Origin: Monosporascus cannonballus
Lineage: Eukaryota; Ascomycota; Sordariomycetes; Xylariales
Reading direction: 5' to 3'
DNA length: 64,000 nt
Assembly (NCBI GenBank): GCA_004154925.1
Contig: QJNS01000212.1
Span: 1 to 64,000 of the forward strand
Below are positions 12,653-23,548 of the stretch, in pieces (within the stretch, counting starts at the first letter, position 1; every line of letters begins with the position of its first letter). Under the pieces are notes generated by a model that saw only the letters and a list, made by a program, of their open reading frames with translations, made no database searches and was not told where the DNA came from. The position numbers and the translations under genes were made by a program.

Positions 12653-14479
12653 ATGCGCTCCGTTGTCCTGGGTCCGATATGCCCGTCCTGCTTGTTTACC
12701 GCGGCCACTCGAATTGCATTCCAGAATGCGCGACAATCTTTCGCGGCCCAGAGGTACATGTCGACCCGGCAGAAGAGCAGACCCTCGCGCATGGTGCTCT
12801 CCGATCGAGTCGCGCGACCTCCGAGACCCGATGGACAGGATCGCGAGAGTAAATCACCTCGGCGGAGGTCGGCGGGCCCTTTCGGAGGCATGAACCAGAC
12901 GTCTGCTCATGGCCTGGCGGATAGACGGCAGAGCTCGCCATCACGCACTAGTCGGGGGGACGACAGGGACAAGCGTGGCAAGAGGGACGAGAGGAGGACC
13001 AAAGCCATGAAGATGCAAAGCTCTCTGGCGACCATATCTTACGGGCATAGATCCCGGATCAAAGAGACTATCAGCGAGCTAGAATCGTTCGACCAGCTCG
13101 ATCTACTACCGGCCGTCAAGGAAGCCATCTCGGGCGAGGTTCTCAAGGGCATGGTGGACCTGAAGCCAACTCCTATTCAGAGGCTCGCCATACCGGCTTT
13201 GATTGGGCAAGACATGGGTCGCCGGCCTCGAACGAGAGGTACGTCCGGCAGGCAAGAATTCCTACTAGCGGCGGAGACGGGCTCGGGCAAAACCCTTGCG
13301 TATTTACTACCAGCCGTCCACGCCCTCAAGCGGGCGGAGGCGGCCGATCCTGCTATTGCATCTTACCGGGAATACTTTTCAAAGCAGATGGAGGCCATGA
13401 AAGACCCTGCCTACACAGGACCCCGCGAATTCGACCCGCATCCGACCATGGCGCGGCCCAAGGCCATCGTCCTGGTACCGACAGCTGAACTGGTCGGTCA
13501 AGTGGGTTCACTCGCAAAAGGCCTTTCACATGCCGTCAAGTTCAAAGCGGCCTGCTTCTCCGCCAACGTATCGGCAAAGGCGATCAAGAGGGATATGTAT
13601 GCTCCCGGCGGCATCGATCTGGTTGTCTCGACGCCTCATTTGTTAGCGTCCATGGCCGACTCGGATCCCAACATCCTATCACGTGTTACCCATTTAGTCG
13701 TTGACGAGGCCGACTCGCTATTCGACCGCAGCTTCTCGCCTGTCACGACCTCGATCCTGGACCGCGCGTTGCCGTCCCTAAAGCAGCTGATACTCTGCTC
13801 GGCCACGATTCCCAAGAGACTCGACAACTACATCGCAGCGCAGTTCCCTGACATGTACCGCATCACGACGCCGAACCTGCACGCTATTCCGCGTCGTGTG
13901 CAGCTGGGAGTCATCGACGTATCCCGAGATCCGTACCGCAACAACAAGAACCTAGCTTGCGCCGATGCTATCTGGTCCATCGGCAAGGATGCGGCGCGCC
14001 ACGAGGGTTCCGTCCCCGGGGAGATCGACGTCAAGCGCATTATGGTATTTGTCAACGAACGGGAGAAGACCCAGGAGGTCGCCGAGTACCTGGTCTCGAA
14101 GGGCATCGACGCGGTAGCCCTCCACCGAGACACGCCAGAACAGCGCCAGTCCGAGATGCTCGAGACCTTCACTACCACCGAGCCGCTGAAGACAAACGCC
14201 GACGCCCCCATTGCGGCAGGCATCAAAGGCCGGAGGTTACCCAATACCAAGGTCATCGTGGCGACGGATTTAGCTTCCAGGGGTATCGATACCCTGGCAG
14301 TTCGACATGTTATCCTGTACGATGTTCCTCATACCACCATCGATTTCATCCACCGGCTGGGCCGAGCGGGTCGTATGGGCCGAAGAGGCAGGGGCGTTGT
14401 ATTGGTAGGCAAGGATGACCGGCGGGATATTGTCGCCGAGGTCAGAGAAAGCATGTACATGGGCATGGCACTGATTTGA
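12653..14479 (+). CDS. MRH4: Mitochondrial DEAD-box RNA helicase MRH4
   Basis: Single exon, 608 aa. The N-terminus (MRSVVLGPICPSCLFTAATR, then further Arg/Ser residues and no acids for about 40 positions) fits a mitochondrial presequence. Helicase motifs in order: Q motif PTPIQRLAIPAL (about 172), Walker A AAETGSGKT (about 209), VLVPTAELVGQV (Ia), VVDEADSLFD (II, about 350), CSATIP (III, about 382), VATDLASRGIDT (V) and HRLGRAGRMGRRG (VI, about 566). In yeast, Mrh4 acts in assembly of the mitochondrial large ribosomal subunit; that role is carried over by homology. The Arg/Ser-rich insert before the Q motif (about residues 40-125) and the RRPRTRGTSGRQE insert between motifs Q and I are common in filamentous-fungal orthologues. 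The start was chosen as the first ATG giving a presequence. Confidence 0.93.
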   Translation: MRSVVLGPICPSCLFTAATRIAFQNARQSFAAQRYMSTRQKSRPSRMVLSDRVARPPRPDGQDRESKSPRRRSAGPFGGMNQTSAHGLADRRQSSPSRTSRGDDRDKRGKRDERRTKAMKMQSSLATISYGHRSRIKETISELESFDQLDLLPAVKEAISGEVLKGMVDLKPTPIQRLAIPALIGQDMGRRPRTRGTSGRQEFLLAAETGSGKTLAYLLPAVHALKRAEAADPAIASYREYFSKQMEAMKDPAYTGPREFDPHPTMARPKAIVLVPTAELVGQVGSLAKGLSHAVKFKAACFSANVSAKAIKRDMYAPGGIDLVVSTPHLLASMADSDPNILSRVTHLVVDEADSLFDRSFSPVTTSILDRALPSLKQLILCSATIPKRLDNYIAAQFPDMYRITTPNLHAIPRRVQLGVIDVSRDPYRNNKNLACADAIWSIGKDAARHEGSVPGEIDVKRIMVFVNEREKTQEVAEYLVSKGIDAVALHRDTPEQRQSEMLETFTTTEPLKTNADAPIAAGIKGRRLPNTKVIVATDLASRGIDTLAVRHVILYDVPHTTIDFIHRLGRAGRMGRRGRGVVLVGKDDRRDIVAEVRESMYMGMALI

Positions 14480-15528
14480 GAGGAGCGACCTGGAAGGTTG
14501 AATTTGTACGGGTAGGCGGGCTTGTACTATATTGTACAAGAGACTATATACTGAAGTACCTGTTGTATATACGTCCTGGCGGTGAGCTTGGAGGATCATG
14601 TTGCACAATATCAATGAGAAATGGCAGCGCTCCCCTCTGGACGGTTGAACTTGTATTATTCCACATGGAATACCAGGGACAGGAAGCCTACGAATGAGAA
14701 ATACCCAAGTTAATAAATAACTAGAGGAAGACGCGTAGCCACGCTAGACCTCGATCACGACGTTCGTATCACCCCGCCGCATGGATATTAGAGTTCGGCC
14801 GGAACGACAACGCTCATCCGTAACTGAGTATTTAATAGCGACAATAAATAGTAATTCCTATCCTTGTGACAGAGGAATTTTATACAATGTACTCTCAGCA
14901 ACAGAACCTTTAACGCTTACGGCGGCCATTAAAGTTATGGTCGACGGAGGATCCCCCCACCCCAAAAATATCTGCCACTTAACGTCCGCCACTTACAGTA
15001 ATCCGGCTTGACGTTAATATTGGACAGCTATTTTAATAGCATAAGAGAACTATTCTGTGGAACAGGACCCGACTCACCGGGAAGATGATCCTTGATTATA
15101 TTGATATCGCAGGCGTTGTATGCCAGTTAATGTGGGAGAAGTTGTACAGGTCGTCGCTAGAAAAAAGTGTATAAAATCGACCCTGATAAACTGCTAAAAA
15201 GCTAAGACTAGACGCAGGTACGTCAATATTGGTATTGAATGATACCTAGAGCCGTAAAAGCTATAGTGGGGCAGCAGTGACTTTACGAACCAATGAAGCG
15301 TGCCTTCCCCACTACTGATTTTCCAAACACGGTAGACGCGTCGGGTGCTGCTTTCTTGTCCTCCCCTCCCGCCTTTTCCCTCTCTCCCACTCTACCACTT
15401 CCGTAGTATATCATCATAATTAACAGGGGATTGTTCATGCTGCGCTCGATGTGGTGAACATCATTTAGATAATTTGAATATTCAGTTTACTATCTTATTA
15501 CCGCACCCAAAGCAATTCCCCGCTCCCA
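14480..15528. other. Intergenic, locally AT-rich
   Basis: About 14700-15260 is AT-richer than the flanks and rich in TTAATA-type words; no open frame of note, no repeat ends found. The stretch just before 15529 has a pyrimidine-rich segment (15350-15400) typical of fungal promoters. Confidence 0.4.
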
Positions 15529-17364
15529 ATGCCGCGCCCTCCAACAAGACGAGCCGTGAGAACGCGAGTCGCGTCACGGCGAACGCAGCCCGCCGCCACC
15601 CAAGCAGCAAGCCCGTCACCTGCGCCTGCGTCCGCGCCAGCACCGCCCTCTGAACCCAGCAGCGATATCTACGATGTCAGCGATCGCGAGAAGGAGAAGG
15701 CGGCAAAGAGACGCCAATCGGTGCGACAGGCCAAGCCCCCTTCCAGTACCACGCGCTCGCTATCCGCCGCGAGCTCGCTACAGACGAAGGCAGTAGAAGC
15801 GGCGCGGCAGAAGCGCGATTCAGCCATGCGCCGGCTCGAGAACATGACAAGCACGACCAGCGACGACGCGAACCACTCAGACGGATCCGTTGAACTCGGG
15901 CGAAAAGTAGATGCCACTCCGGCGCATAGACGAATGACCAACCTGTCGGGCTTGGATCTGGACGACGATATGTTCGATGACCTGGATACCACCCTTAATA
16001 CAGCCGGACCAGCGAGCGCGCAGCGATCTGCTGATACGTCGACTCTCTCTACGAGCCACTTCAGGCGACGGCCACGAGCCGGGAGCTTTCTAAGCAGAGA
16101 TGATGGTCCCATCAGGCCTAGTAGCCGAGCTGGACCAAACACGCCCGGAATAAGCTCCACCTTCAACATCGGCATTTTTAAGCGGAGAGCGCGCGAACCA
16201 AGTATTCTTGGCACTGCTCGGAAACCACTGCCACAAAGACCCGAGCCGGAGTACGGACAGGAGTCCGAGTCGTCAGAGCATGAAGAGGCAGCCGAGGAAG
16301 ATGAATTTGCCCCTGAAGCCGAGTCGACTCCCTTTAAGCACACTAAGGGGCGCTCTGGAGAAGTCGAAGAAGCTCGGCGCGCTTCCGCACGGACAGACGC
16401 TAACCTACGCAAGAGGAAATCGGACGAAGGCCACGAACGCCGTGAAAGACCCTCACCCCACAGGCCCGGACAGAGCAATCCTATAGAATCTATAGAGCAG
16501 TCGGATTCAGATATTGCATCCCAGGAACCCTCATTGCCGCCTCTTCCCTATGACCAAACCATCCCGGCCACGCCCGAACAGGAGTATGACGAAGAGCTCC
16601 TGGCCCCGCCTCTGAGCAGCGGGGAATCGGATGATGAACCGGAGGTCTGGCCACCCCTGCAATCGCTCGCAAAGGGCCGGACAAAGCGTGCGGCCTCGGC
16701 AGTGCTACGAAGGACCCCAGTTCCCGACGACAACGTCTCTGATATATCGTCCCCGCCCTCCCTTACGTATTCACCCAATTACCCAGAAACATCCCCGCCA
16801 CCAAGACAGTCTAAGAGAACCACTCGCAAGGCGGCCGCGCCGAAGCCAGAGCCCAAAGTCACAACTGCAGACCTCGCGGGAATGCTCCCACGAAGGCGGC
16901 AGCGAAACGCCAGAGGTGATCCTTGGACGGTTGGTGACGAATCGGACGTCGAGGTGGATGCCTCGGGACTCGGCAACGATGAGGATGAGCTTTCGCACCT
17001 CGATGTCCACGCCCGCAGACATCCGGCGGGGCCGACCTCCCGCGGCAGTCAGAGCGCGGCTCGCGGTCGTTCGAGGCAACGCGGGCGGGGCAAGCAGACT
17101 CCGGCATCCGGGAAGCCGTCCACGAGAACGTACGGCCGGTCGTCGGATAAAGAGAACCGGAACCACAACGAAGAGGGAGGGGAGGAGGAAGAGGAGAGGC
17201 TCGAACAGGCGGGCGACAATGTCGCCGGAGACGACAGCCAGGAACTGGTCGCGCGGATGGGCGACGAGCTCAAGAACGCGAAGCGCAAGTTCCAGGAGGT
17301 GGATAAGTGGGCGCTGGCATACGAGGAGATAACGCAGAGCAGCTCTCCGCTTCCTTTTCGGTGA
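15529..17364 (+). CDS. Disordered nuclear-type protein, unrecognised
   Basis: A single 611-aa open frame from ATG 15529. Composition is dominated by Ser, Pro, Glu, Arg and Lys with acidic patches (EEAAEEDEFAPEAES; EEGGEEEEERLEQ), suggesting mostly intrinsic disorder. Two segments look ordered or conserved: FNIGIFKRRAREPSILGTAR near residue 210 (a basic short linear motif ending in PSILGT), and the extreme C-terminus, ELKNAKRKFQEVDKWALAYE, which looks like a short amphipathic helix. There are also AT-hook-like or basic stretches (RGRSRQRGRGK). A chromatin or kinetochore role would fit the composition, but I do not recognise the family and do not assign one. Confidence 0.75.
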   Translation: MPRPPTRRAVRTRVASRRTQPAATQAASPSPAPASAPAPPSEPSSDIYDVSDREKEKAAKRRQSVRQAKPPSSTTRSLSAASSLQTKAVEAARQKRDSAMRRLENMTSTTSDDANHSDGSVELGRKVDATPAHRRMTNLSGLDLDDDMFDDLDTTLNTAGPASAQRSADTSTLSTSHFRRRPRAGSFLSRDDGPIRPSSRAGPNTPGISSTFNIGIFKRRAREPSILGTARKPLPQRPEPEYGQESESSEHEEAAEEDEFAPEAESTPFKHTKGRSGEVEEARRASARTDANLRKRKSDEGHERRERPSPHRPGQSNPIESIEQSDSDIASQEPSLPPLPYDQTIPATPEQEYDEELLAPPLSSGESDDEPEVWPPLQSLAKGRTKRAASAVLRRTPVPDDNVSDISSPPSLTYSPNYPETSPPPRQSKRTTRKAAAPKPEPKVTTADLAGMLPRRRQRNARGDPWTVGDESDVEVDASGLGNDEDELSHLDVHARRHPAGPTSRGSQSAARGRSRQRGRGKQTPASGKPSTRTYGRSSDKENRNHNEEGGEEEEERLEQAGDNVAGDDSQELVARMGDELKNAKRKFQEVDKWALAYEEITQSSSPLPFR

Positions 17365-17862
17365 TGGTGTCAATCCCCCGCGGTGTGTAGTGAACGTACG
17401 TCAATATCCTGCAACGGGGCTAGGGGAAATGGAGTTAGGGGACAGTTCTTTATCGTGATGATGTGTTTTGACGAGTTCTGTCTATTTGTTAGCTGCTGGC
17501 GCTACCTACTGGTTATTGCAAGAGAAAGGGTGGGCGACCGGGACGCGTACTTTTTAGGAGATGCATACATAGCTCCTTGCCTGACGCATGCACGCAATGT
17601 TAGTTCGCGATCAAAATCATCAAGAGTAACCTCCAGCTCGTCCATCGTGTTCCTTTTCCTAATCCTGCATACTGCCAAGACGCCCCAGGAGCTATTAGAA
17701 GTGAGCTCCTACCTAAACCGGTAACGCCGTTCTCATGCCTCCCGCCTTACTTTAGGCAGTTGATCAGTTCTTTACCATACATAACGCCAGAATATGCTCG
17801 ACGATAACCAGGATCCCCGATTTCGGATCCCGTTCCTCCCGCCCAGATGTCACGACTTCCCC
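17365..17862. other. Convergent 3' intergenic region
   Basis: About 500 bp between the stop of the + gene and the stop of the - TIP41 gene; holds two 3' UTRs by position. No feature is seen. Confidence 0.5.
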
Positions 17863-18962
17863 TCACGGCTTCAACGAGACGCTCTCGAGCGTCTGCTCCA
17901 CTATGGGCAACAACTCGGAGAGCCTGTTCGCATCTCTCAGGGCGACGGTAATCTCGTCGGGTCTCAATCCCGTCATGAGCAATGCCTTGCGGGCGCCCGG
18001 TCAGCAAAGAAAGGAAAGGCAAAACAGGGAGATCGAAAAAGAAGACGGCTTCCCAGCCACACAGACAGACAGACAGACAGACAGACAGAGAGAGACAGAC
18101 GTACCCTCTTGGTGTCCTCGAAGCCGCCCTCGCGGGCCGTGTACTCGCGCGTGACCTCCTCGGCCTCGAAGTCGACGTAGACGCGGGTGTCGCGGACGCG
18201 GACGAGCACGCCGTCGAGGCGCATGAAGAGGCGGGCGAGCAGCAGCATGCGGCGCTCGTGCACGCGCACCTTGACGCTCAGCGCGCTGACGCCGTTGTCG
18301 TCGAGCTCGCTCTCGTAGAGGACCACCTCGTCGAAGAACAGGATGGGGTCGCGGCGCCGCAGGAGCGCGAGCGGGATCGGCTTCGTCGCCCCCTCGGAAT
18401 ACGCGAACTCCTTCTTCCTCCTCCCCCTCTCCCCGTCCCCGGTCCCGGCCCCGGCCCCGTCGACGTCGACCACGGTGCCCCGGTACGCCGTGCTGTAGCT
18501 CCAGTCGAAGGGCCTCACGACCTCGAACCTGGCGGCGCCGACGAGGGCCTCGCCGCCCTTCTCGCGGCTCGCCGTCCACGACCGCGCGTGCGCCACCTGC
18601 AGCATGTTGGCGCCCGTCTTATCGACGGCGTCGAGGGCGTCGCGCGCGTTGAACTCGACGGCCCAGCCCGTGGGCTCGTGCGCCACGCGCACCGCGTTGT
18701 CGCCGAAGATCATCTCGGGCACGGGGATGCCGAGCGACGCCTCGAGCCGCGCGATGGGCCCCGCCCGCGAGATCGGCAGCTTGCGGCTCGCGATGACGAA
18801 CGCCCCCTGCCGGTGCGTCGCCGTCGCCCGCGCGAGGTCCGCCGCCGTCGGGAACCCATCATCGGCCGCCGCTGCCGCCGCCGGCGGGGGCGGCGCCATG
18901 CTCCTGTTGTTGTCGCTGTGCGCCTGCGCCGTCGATGCCATTATTCGTTGTTGCTGTTCCAT
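17863..18962 (-). CDS. TIP41: TIP41-like PP2A-phosphatase regulator
   Basis: Exons 18105-18962 and 17863-17985 with a 119-nt intron (donor GTACGT, branch GCTGAC, acceptor CAAG) give 326 aa. Diagnostic TIP41 segments: ASRKLPISRAGPIARLEASL, then LGIPVPEMIFGDNAVRV, GWAVEFNARDALDAVDK and ILFFDEVVLYESELDDNG, followed by VRVHERRMLLLARLFMRLD. After splicing the C-terminus continues ALLMTGLRPDEITVALRDAN and ends SLKP. TIP41 proteins bind PP2A-type catalytic subunits and TAP42 and act in TOR-linked nutrient signalling. The start is the ATG of MEQQQ (18962); a later ATG (MAPPPP) after the Ala-rich run is possible. The codons are very GC-rich, producing long spurious frames on the opposite strand. The intron begins with a CAGA tetranucleotide repeat. 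Confidence 0.9.
18060..18100. repeat. CAGA tetranucleotide microsatellite in TIP41 intron
   Basis: About ten near-perfect ACAG/CAGA units, ending a few bases from the splice donor of the TIP41 intron (18104). On the transcribed strand it reads as a CTGT pyrimidine-rich run immediately after GTACGT. Confidence 0.9.
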
Positions 18963-20819
18963 CTCGTTGGCGTCGGTCGGCGGGGTGGCCCTGGCGGCTG
19001 GTGTAGTGTGTTCGGTTACTGCTCCGGGGAGGGACGAGGGAGGGAAATGAATATGCGCTTGCTTAATTTTGATGAATATGAGTGTCGAGCACTCGTCTGT
19101 GCGTTCCATATGGGGGGTCGAATTTACGCATGAAGTTGAAAAGTCCCTCTTTGGTGATAGCGAACGAGGCTGCGTAGATAAACATGCATTCTGGAAAGGG
19201 AGGGGCAACTTTCGTCAGGGACCAGGGACCAGGGACCTGGAGCTAAGTAGCTCGTGTGGGGCAGAGTTGTGGGGCAATATGGGCAAGTCGTTTATCGTTT
19301 TGGGGCGAGAGCGTTTCCCCTCCCCCCTTTTCCACCAAGGGCCATCCCATGGGGTATATGATATTTATATTGCATAATGTGGTAACCTTACCGTAGTATG
19401 TAATATCGTTCATATTCCTGTTCTATTATATTGGTAAAAGAACCAAGAGAATCATCGGGCCCTGTCCGGCCTAATGTGGAATACCCAAGGATTTTGGGGG
19501 CGCTGCATATATTGCTACGCAATGCATGGTTGTGGCACATTGTTATATTACCAACCCAGCCTGGTGCTGGGATTGTGAAAGTGTCTAGTTTGTAGGTTGT
19601 CCGCGAAGCCCTTGGAGGGCCGGTGAGCTCAAAGAATTCGTCTATCATATCTTCCCAGACAACGCTCGATAAAATCTCTCGATTCTCCATAGACCGTCCA
19701 GAGGCTGCCGTTGGCGAAGTAGATCGGCGGATCACTATCTGCCCAAGCGACTCTGTTGGGACTTGAGCAGTTTGCGCCTGAAGGTTGTGCCACAGTTTAG
19801 GAACCCGTATGACCGTCTATACCCCATCGCGGCTTTCTCACAGACCTTCCCAGCTTTTCCTCGAATTTTTCTTATGTGCTGAAACAGCGTGTACACCAGA
19901 ATCGTGTAACGGTCGGGTGGTAGGACTCCAAATCTCGAGTCGCAGCCCTAGTGGTAATTCGAAATGCCGTGAAATCCCCGGGTATTGCTAAGGGGTTGGC
20001 AACTCATATTTTAAGGGCAACAAGCTTGGGAAAATGAAGGAATGAACTAGCACATCGCCAACGTTGGAGCGGCAATTAGGTCTCCGACCTAGGAGTTCAA
20101 TATATTAATAAACCGTGAAGCTCAATGAGTAATTTGTATAAATTCTATCATGCTTGATGCTATGTGGGCGTAAGTAAACGTTGCTGTGGCTTGCAGGATG
20201 GTTCACTTACGAAGCCAACTAACGGCAGTCCCCCTTTGTCACACACGCCGCTATAGGTTTAGGATCTCTAGCCAAGGCTCATACTACCGTGGAGCGTATG
20301 TAACGGCACTATACTATGGCGGTAGCCTCTCAGACTCCTCCTATACGATTCCTCGTTCGCGTGCAGGAAGCCCAAAATTGGAGGTAAAGGACACTGCCCA
20401 CCCGAGTCATCGAGCCAGTCGTCTCCGCAAGCCCTCCTTAAGCTCCGTAGCCCTAGATGCCCTAATAACAGGTGAAAGGCATCTAGTGCTGTTTCGTGCC
20501 CACGCTGCATGTCTCCATTAGACGAAGAAATGACGAATGATCATTCGAGAAGTCGGGTGTCCTATCAGTCTACCACGGATGCTGGCCTCTCGATAGTCGG
20601 CATCATCGGCAGCGGGATGGCTTCCGGAAGCTACGCGCAAACGTGAGGCAAACGTCTCTCAGCCAGGCTGGTTTCGATAGAAAACCCTCCTGCTCCTGCA
20701 TCTCGGGGCAGAGATACAGCGTAGTTGTTTCGTGCTCGAAGGCTGGGTACCGACTCGTAGACTACCGGCGTCGGAACTCGACCCCAAACCACTCGAGCCT
20801 TACCGGCACTGCCTGGTTC
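18963..20819. other. Intergenic, no firm gene
   Basis: Holds the TIP41 5' flank and the SWC5 3' flank. A short direct repeat of AGGGACC lies at about 19215-19240. A minus-strand frame at 20268-20510 (QRGHETALDAFHLLLG...) has protein-like composition but is short and unassigned. Nothing else is recognised. Confidence 0.4.
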
Positions 20820-21866
20820 TCAAGTCCGCCCAGAGATTCTGGCCCTCCTTGCCTCTTCCACCCTGTTGGCTTCCACGCGGGCCAAGAAATCTTGTCTGTG
20901 TGCGTACGACTCCTTGGACTTGCCAGCCAGCTCGAGCTCGTCCTTGATGCCCTCCTTGTCGACGAACCCGGCCCAGTCCATGCGGCTCTTCTCGACGACA
21001 TTCAGCTTCTTGGCCTTCGCCTCCTTGGCCTGTTCGCGCAGCTGCAACCTCATCGCCATGCCCAGGTTCAGGTCGGAGCGTTGGGACAGGCCGTCCACGA
21101 CGGGCTCGAACCTGGAGCGGAAGGCCTTTCGGGGTTTTCTCTTGGGCTGGGCATCCTCCGAGTCGGCGGCAGCGGCCGCCGCAGCAGCCTCTGCTGAGTC
21201 CGGGTCCAGCGATGCGAGGTATAGCTTCGCCTCGGCGGACTCCCGGGGTACTAACTTCTCTTCCGTGTGCACCTTGCCGGCAAAGTTGTAGGTCCGCTTG
21301 ATCTTGATCATGGCCGGGGGCTCGCCTCCGCCCGCCTTTTCCCTCCCGGCCTCGCCTTCTTGTGCATCGCGTCCCTTATCCTCCGCGCTACTTTCTCCAA
21401 GGGGCTGTTGGCTCTCATTCTTGCGCTCCAAGTCTGCTGCCTTTGAAGGCAAAATGGGGCCCGCGGTCATCTTCGCCCAAAGATCATCGACATCAACCGT
21501 CACGGGGCCAGTGACCGCATGCGATTTCCGCTCCGCCTTCTCTGTCGCGCGCATGCTGCGCGTCTTGATGAGCCCGCCTTCTCCGGCCTCCTCGTCGTCT
21601 TCCACGGCGCCATCCTTCCGCCTCGCTTTCTTTTGGCGTTTCTTCCCTTTCTGTATGATAGCCTCATCGCCCGAGTTTTCGAATCCATCGTCGGCGGCAT
21701 CGTCGTCGGCCGGGCGCTTGTTACGCTTTCTCGTCGCGCCCGGTTGGTCGCTCTCGTCTTCGGACTCAGAGGCCTCTGAGCCGCCTGCCGCGGGAGCAGC
21801 GTCGGGCGCGAAGTCCGAGTCTTCCTCGGACGCGTACTCTTCATCTACAACGGGTTCTGGAGACAT
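20820..21866 (-). CDS. SWC5: SWR1-complex subunit Swc5 (BCNT domain)
   Basis: An uninterrupted frame of 348 aa from MSPEPVVDEEYASEEDSD. The acidic N-terminus (residues 5-60) and Lys-rich middle are typical. The C-terminal BCNT-C domain (about 270-345) is unmistakable: KLNVVEKSRMDWAGFVDKEG followed by DELELAGKSKESYAHRQDFL. Swc5 is part of the SWR1 remodeler that exchanges H2A for H2A.Z; its acidic N-terminus binds histones. An upstream in-frame ATG (21920, MFPTQRAAL) would add 18 residues; I prefer 21866 because the acidic start matches the family. Confidence 0.93.
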   Translation of the reverse strand: MSPEPVVDEEYASEEDSDFAPDAAPAAGGSEASESEDESDQPGATRKRNKRPADDDAADDGFENSGDEAIIQKGKKRQKKARRKDGAVEDDEEAGEGGLIKTRSMRATEKAERKSHAVTGPVTVDVDDLWAKMTAGPILPSKAADLERKNESQQPLGESSAEDKGRDAQEGEAGREKAGGGEPPAMIKIKRTYNFAGKVHTEEKLVPRESAEAKLYLASLDPDSAEAAAAAAAADSEDAQPKRKPRKAFRSRFEPVVDGLSQRSDLNLGMAMRLQLREQAKEAKAKKLNVVEKSRMDWAGFVDKEGIKDELELAGKSKESYAHRQDFLARVEANRVEEARRARISGRT

Positions 21867-22331
21867 GGCGAGGGTTTGGAAAATTCCCGATGGGAGTGCT
21901 GCCCTTTGTGTGGGAAACATGAAAGTCCTAGGTATTGATAAAGATCAATGTATTTCAGCATTAGTCTAACCCCAGGGCGGTCGGCAGCAGCCCCCAAACG
22001 CTAAATCGGAGCTTGGGCCAGCGCTAACCGGCCGGCTCTCATCGCCCCGGACTCGACCCGATTGCACAATGACTTGTGCATGCATAGAGCATAGGGTAGG
22101 CAGGTGCCAAGACTGTGGTTCACCTAGGTACTTATAACATTGCTGAAATCAGGTTGCATCACGAAGTCGCAAGACATGGGGCTCCATCTTGATGACATAA
22201 ATACAAATACTGCTAGGTTTGCTGCGAAGCGCCGTCAAGATCTGAAGCTGGTTCCCCAAATTATTTCGGGCGTCAAAACACTCCTCTATCTCCCTTCTTG
22301 CATTATCAAACAACGCCAACATTATCCAACC
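21867..22331. other. Intergenic between SWC5 and MAPEG gene
   Basis: SWC5 upstream region plus the 3' flank of the MAPEG gene. No feature recognised. Confidence 0.45.
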
Positions 22332-22873
22332 CTAAAAGCCCCAGTAGCCCTTGGCGAGGTAAGCAGCGTAGCCGGCCAGACCCAGCTCGATGCCAAGGGT
22401 CCCAGAATGGCCGACCCCCCGCCCGAAGCCCATGCCGCCCTCCTGGAGGAGTCCGAACTCGCTGTGCAGGACTCTGAGCACGAAGAGCGAGCCCAGGGCG
22501 CCCGCGAGCGCCCTCCGGCTGCCGCCGTTGAGCTCCGCGGCCGCGGCGAAGATGAAGGCCAGCGGGACGTTCTCTATGAAGTTCGCGTGGCAGCGCGAGG
22601 CGCGGAAGAGCTTGTTCGTCTTCTGCGACTGCGCGTCCTTAGCCGAGTTGTCGCCGAGGGGGTGCTTGTCCGCCCTGCGGCACTGCACCACGCGTAAGCT
22701 CAGCAGCGAGGACAGGAGCGCGAACGGCAGGGCGAAGGTGCCCGTCACGGCTGTTTACCCCGGAATACGTCGTTAGCCGACCCACGTTAGCAGAGCTCGG
22801 GAAGAGGGGGGGGCTGCAACCCACGCAACAAGGGTGGGAGCACCGGCGTAGCAAGGCCAATGCGGCTCGTCAT
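22332..22873 (-). CDS. MAPEG-family membrane protein
   Basis: A short first exon, 22825-22873 (MTSRIGLATPVLPPLL), is spliced over a 74-nt intron (22751-22824, GTGGGT...AACAG, branch GCTAAC) to 22332-22750, giving 155 aa. The junction restores PLLPVTGTFALPFALLSSLL, the typical start of fungal MAPEG proteins. Further family marks are RASRCHANFIENVPLAFIF (the loop with Asn/Glu used in glutathione binding) and LRVLHSEFGL. Four hydrophobic helices are visible. MAPEG proteins are trimeric, glutathione-dependent or related enzymes of internal membranes; the actual activity here is unknown. Confidence 0.88.
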
Positions 22874-23548
22874 GTTGATAGACTTCTCGAGATTTTAGAG
22901 ACAAGTGTGAGAGGCACGTAGCTAAGGATGATGCTCGCTTGAACAAGAAAGATTGATGAACTGTCCGAACAGCTTGCCGACGAGTCAGACGGGTAGCAGC
23001 ATTGAATCTCAAGGCACATCTCAGGCATGAAAGTGTAACTCTACCTACTCAGCTATTTATGCATTCTTACCGAACCATCTTTCATTGGTCCGCCATTAAA
23101 CCCGCAGTGTGCTTGATAAGTAACATAGCCCAGGCTTGACTACCTGCATAGCGGTGGCTTATGGTTGCTTGGGCTTCAAGGGACCAAAAAGTGTAACGTG
23201 TGGGGAATGCATAAGCGGCCATTCCGCATTCATCCAGGGCTCCGCCGACGTCCTCATATCGTCGAAGAGATAGCCACTAGGGGAGATCCGCCGAGCATTC
23301 CTGGCCATCCGCCCAACATTGCTGAGTTAGGCCAGCTGCAACCTGCGAGTCACCGACGTCAGTGCCGCCCATATGTCATGCATAAATGTGTAAATCTATG
23401 TCACAAACAGACTAGACAGGATGCTTCATATTGTAAAAAATACATAAACGGCACAAAAAAACTTGGACCACGACGGACACACAAGGCTCAGCTTGTACAG
23501 AACTTAGTGACTCCTGGACCGAGAACTCGTTGAAACAGATCATCAAAC
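22874..23548. other. Divergent intergenic region
   Basis: Lies between the start of the MAPEG gene (-) and of the CsbD-like gene (+); 675 bp, so either a shared or two separate promoters. No site identified. Confidence 0.45.

Noticed and set aside
17982..19133. Long plus-strand frame of 383 codons opposite TIP41
   Set aside because: Arg/Val/Leu-rich composition typical of an antisense shadow of GC-rich coding DNA; the minus strand has a clear domain.
21298..21969. 223-codon plus-strand frame opposite SWC5
   Set aside because: Ser/Ala-rich shadow of the acidic/basic SWC5 coding strand.
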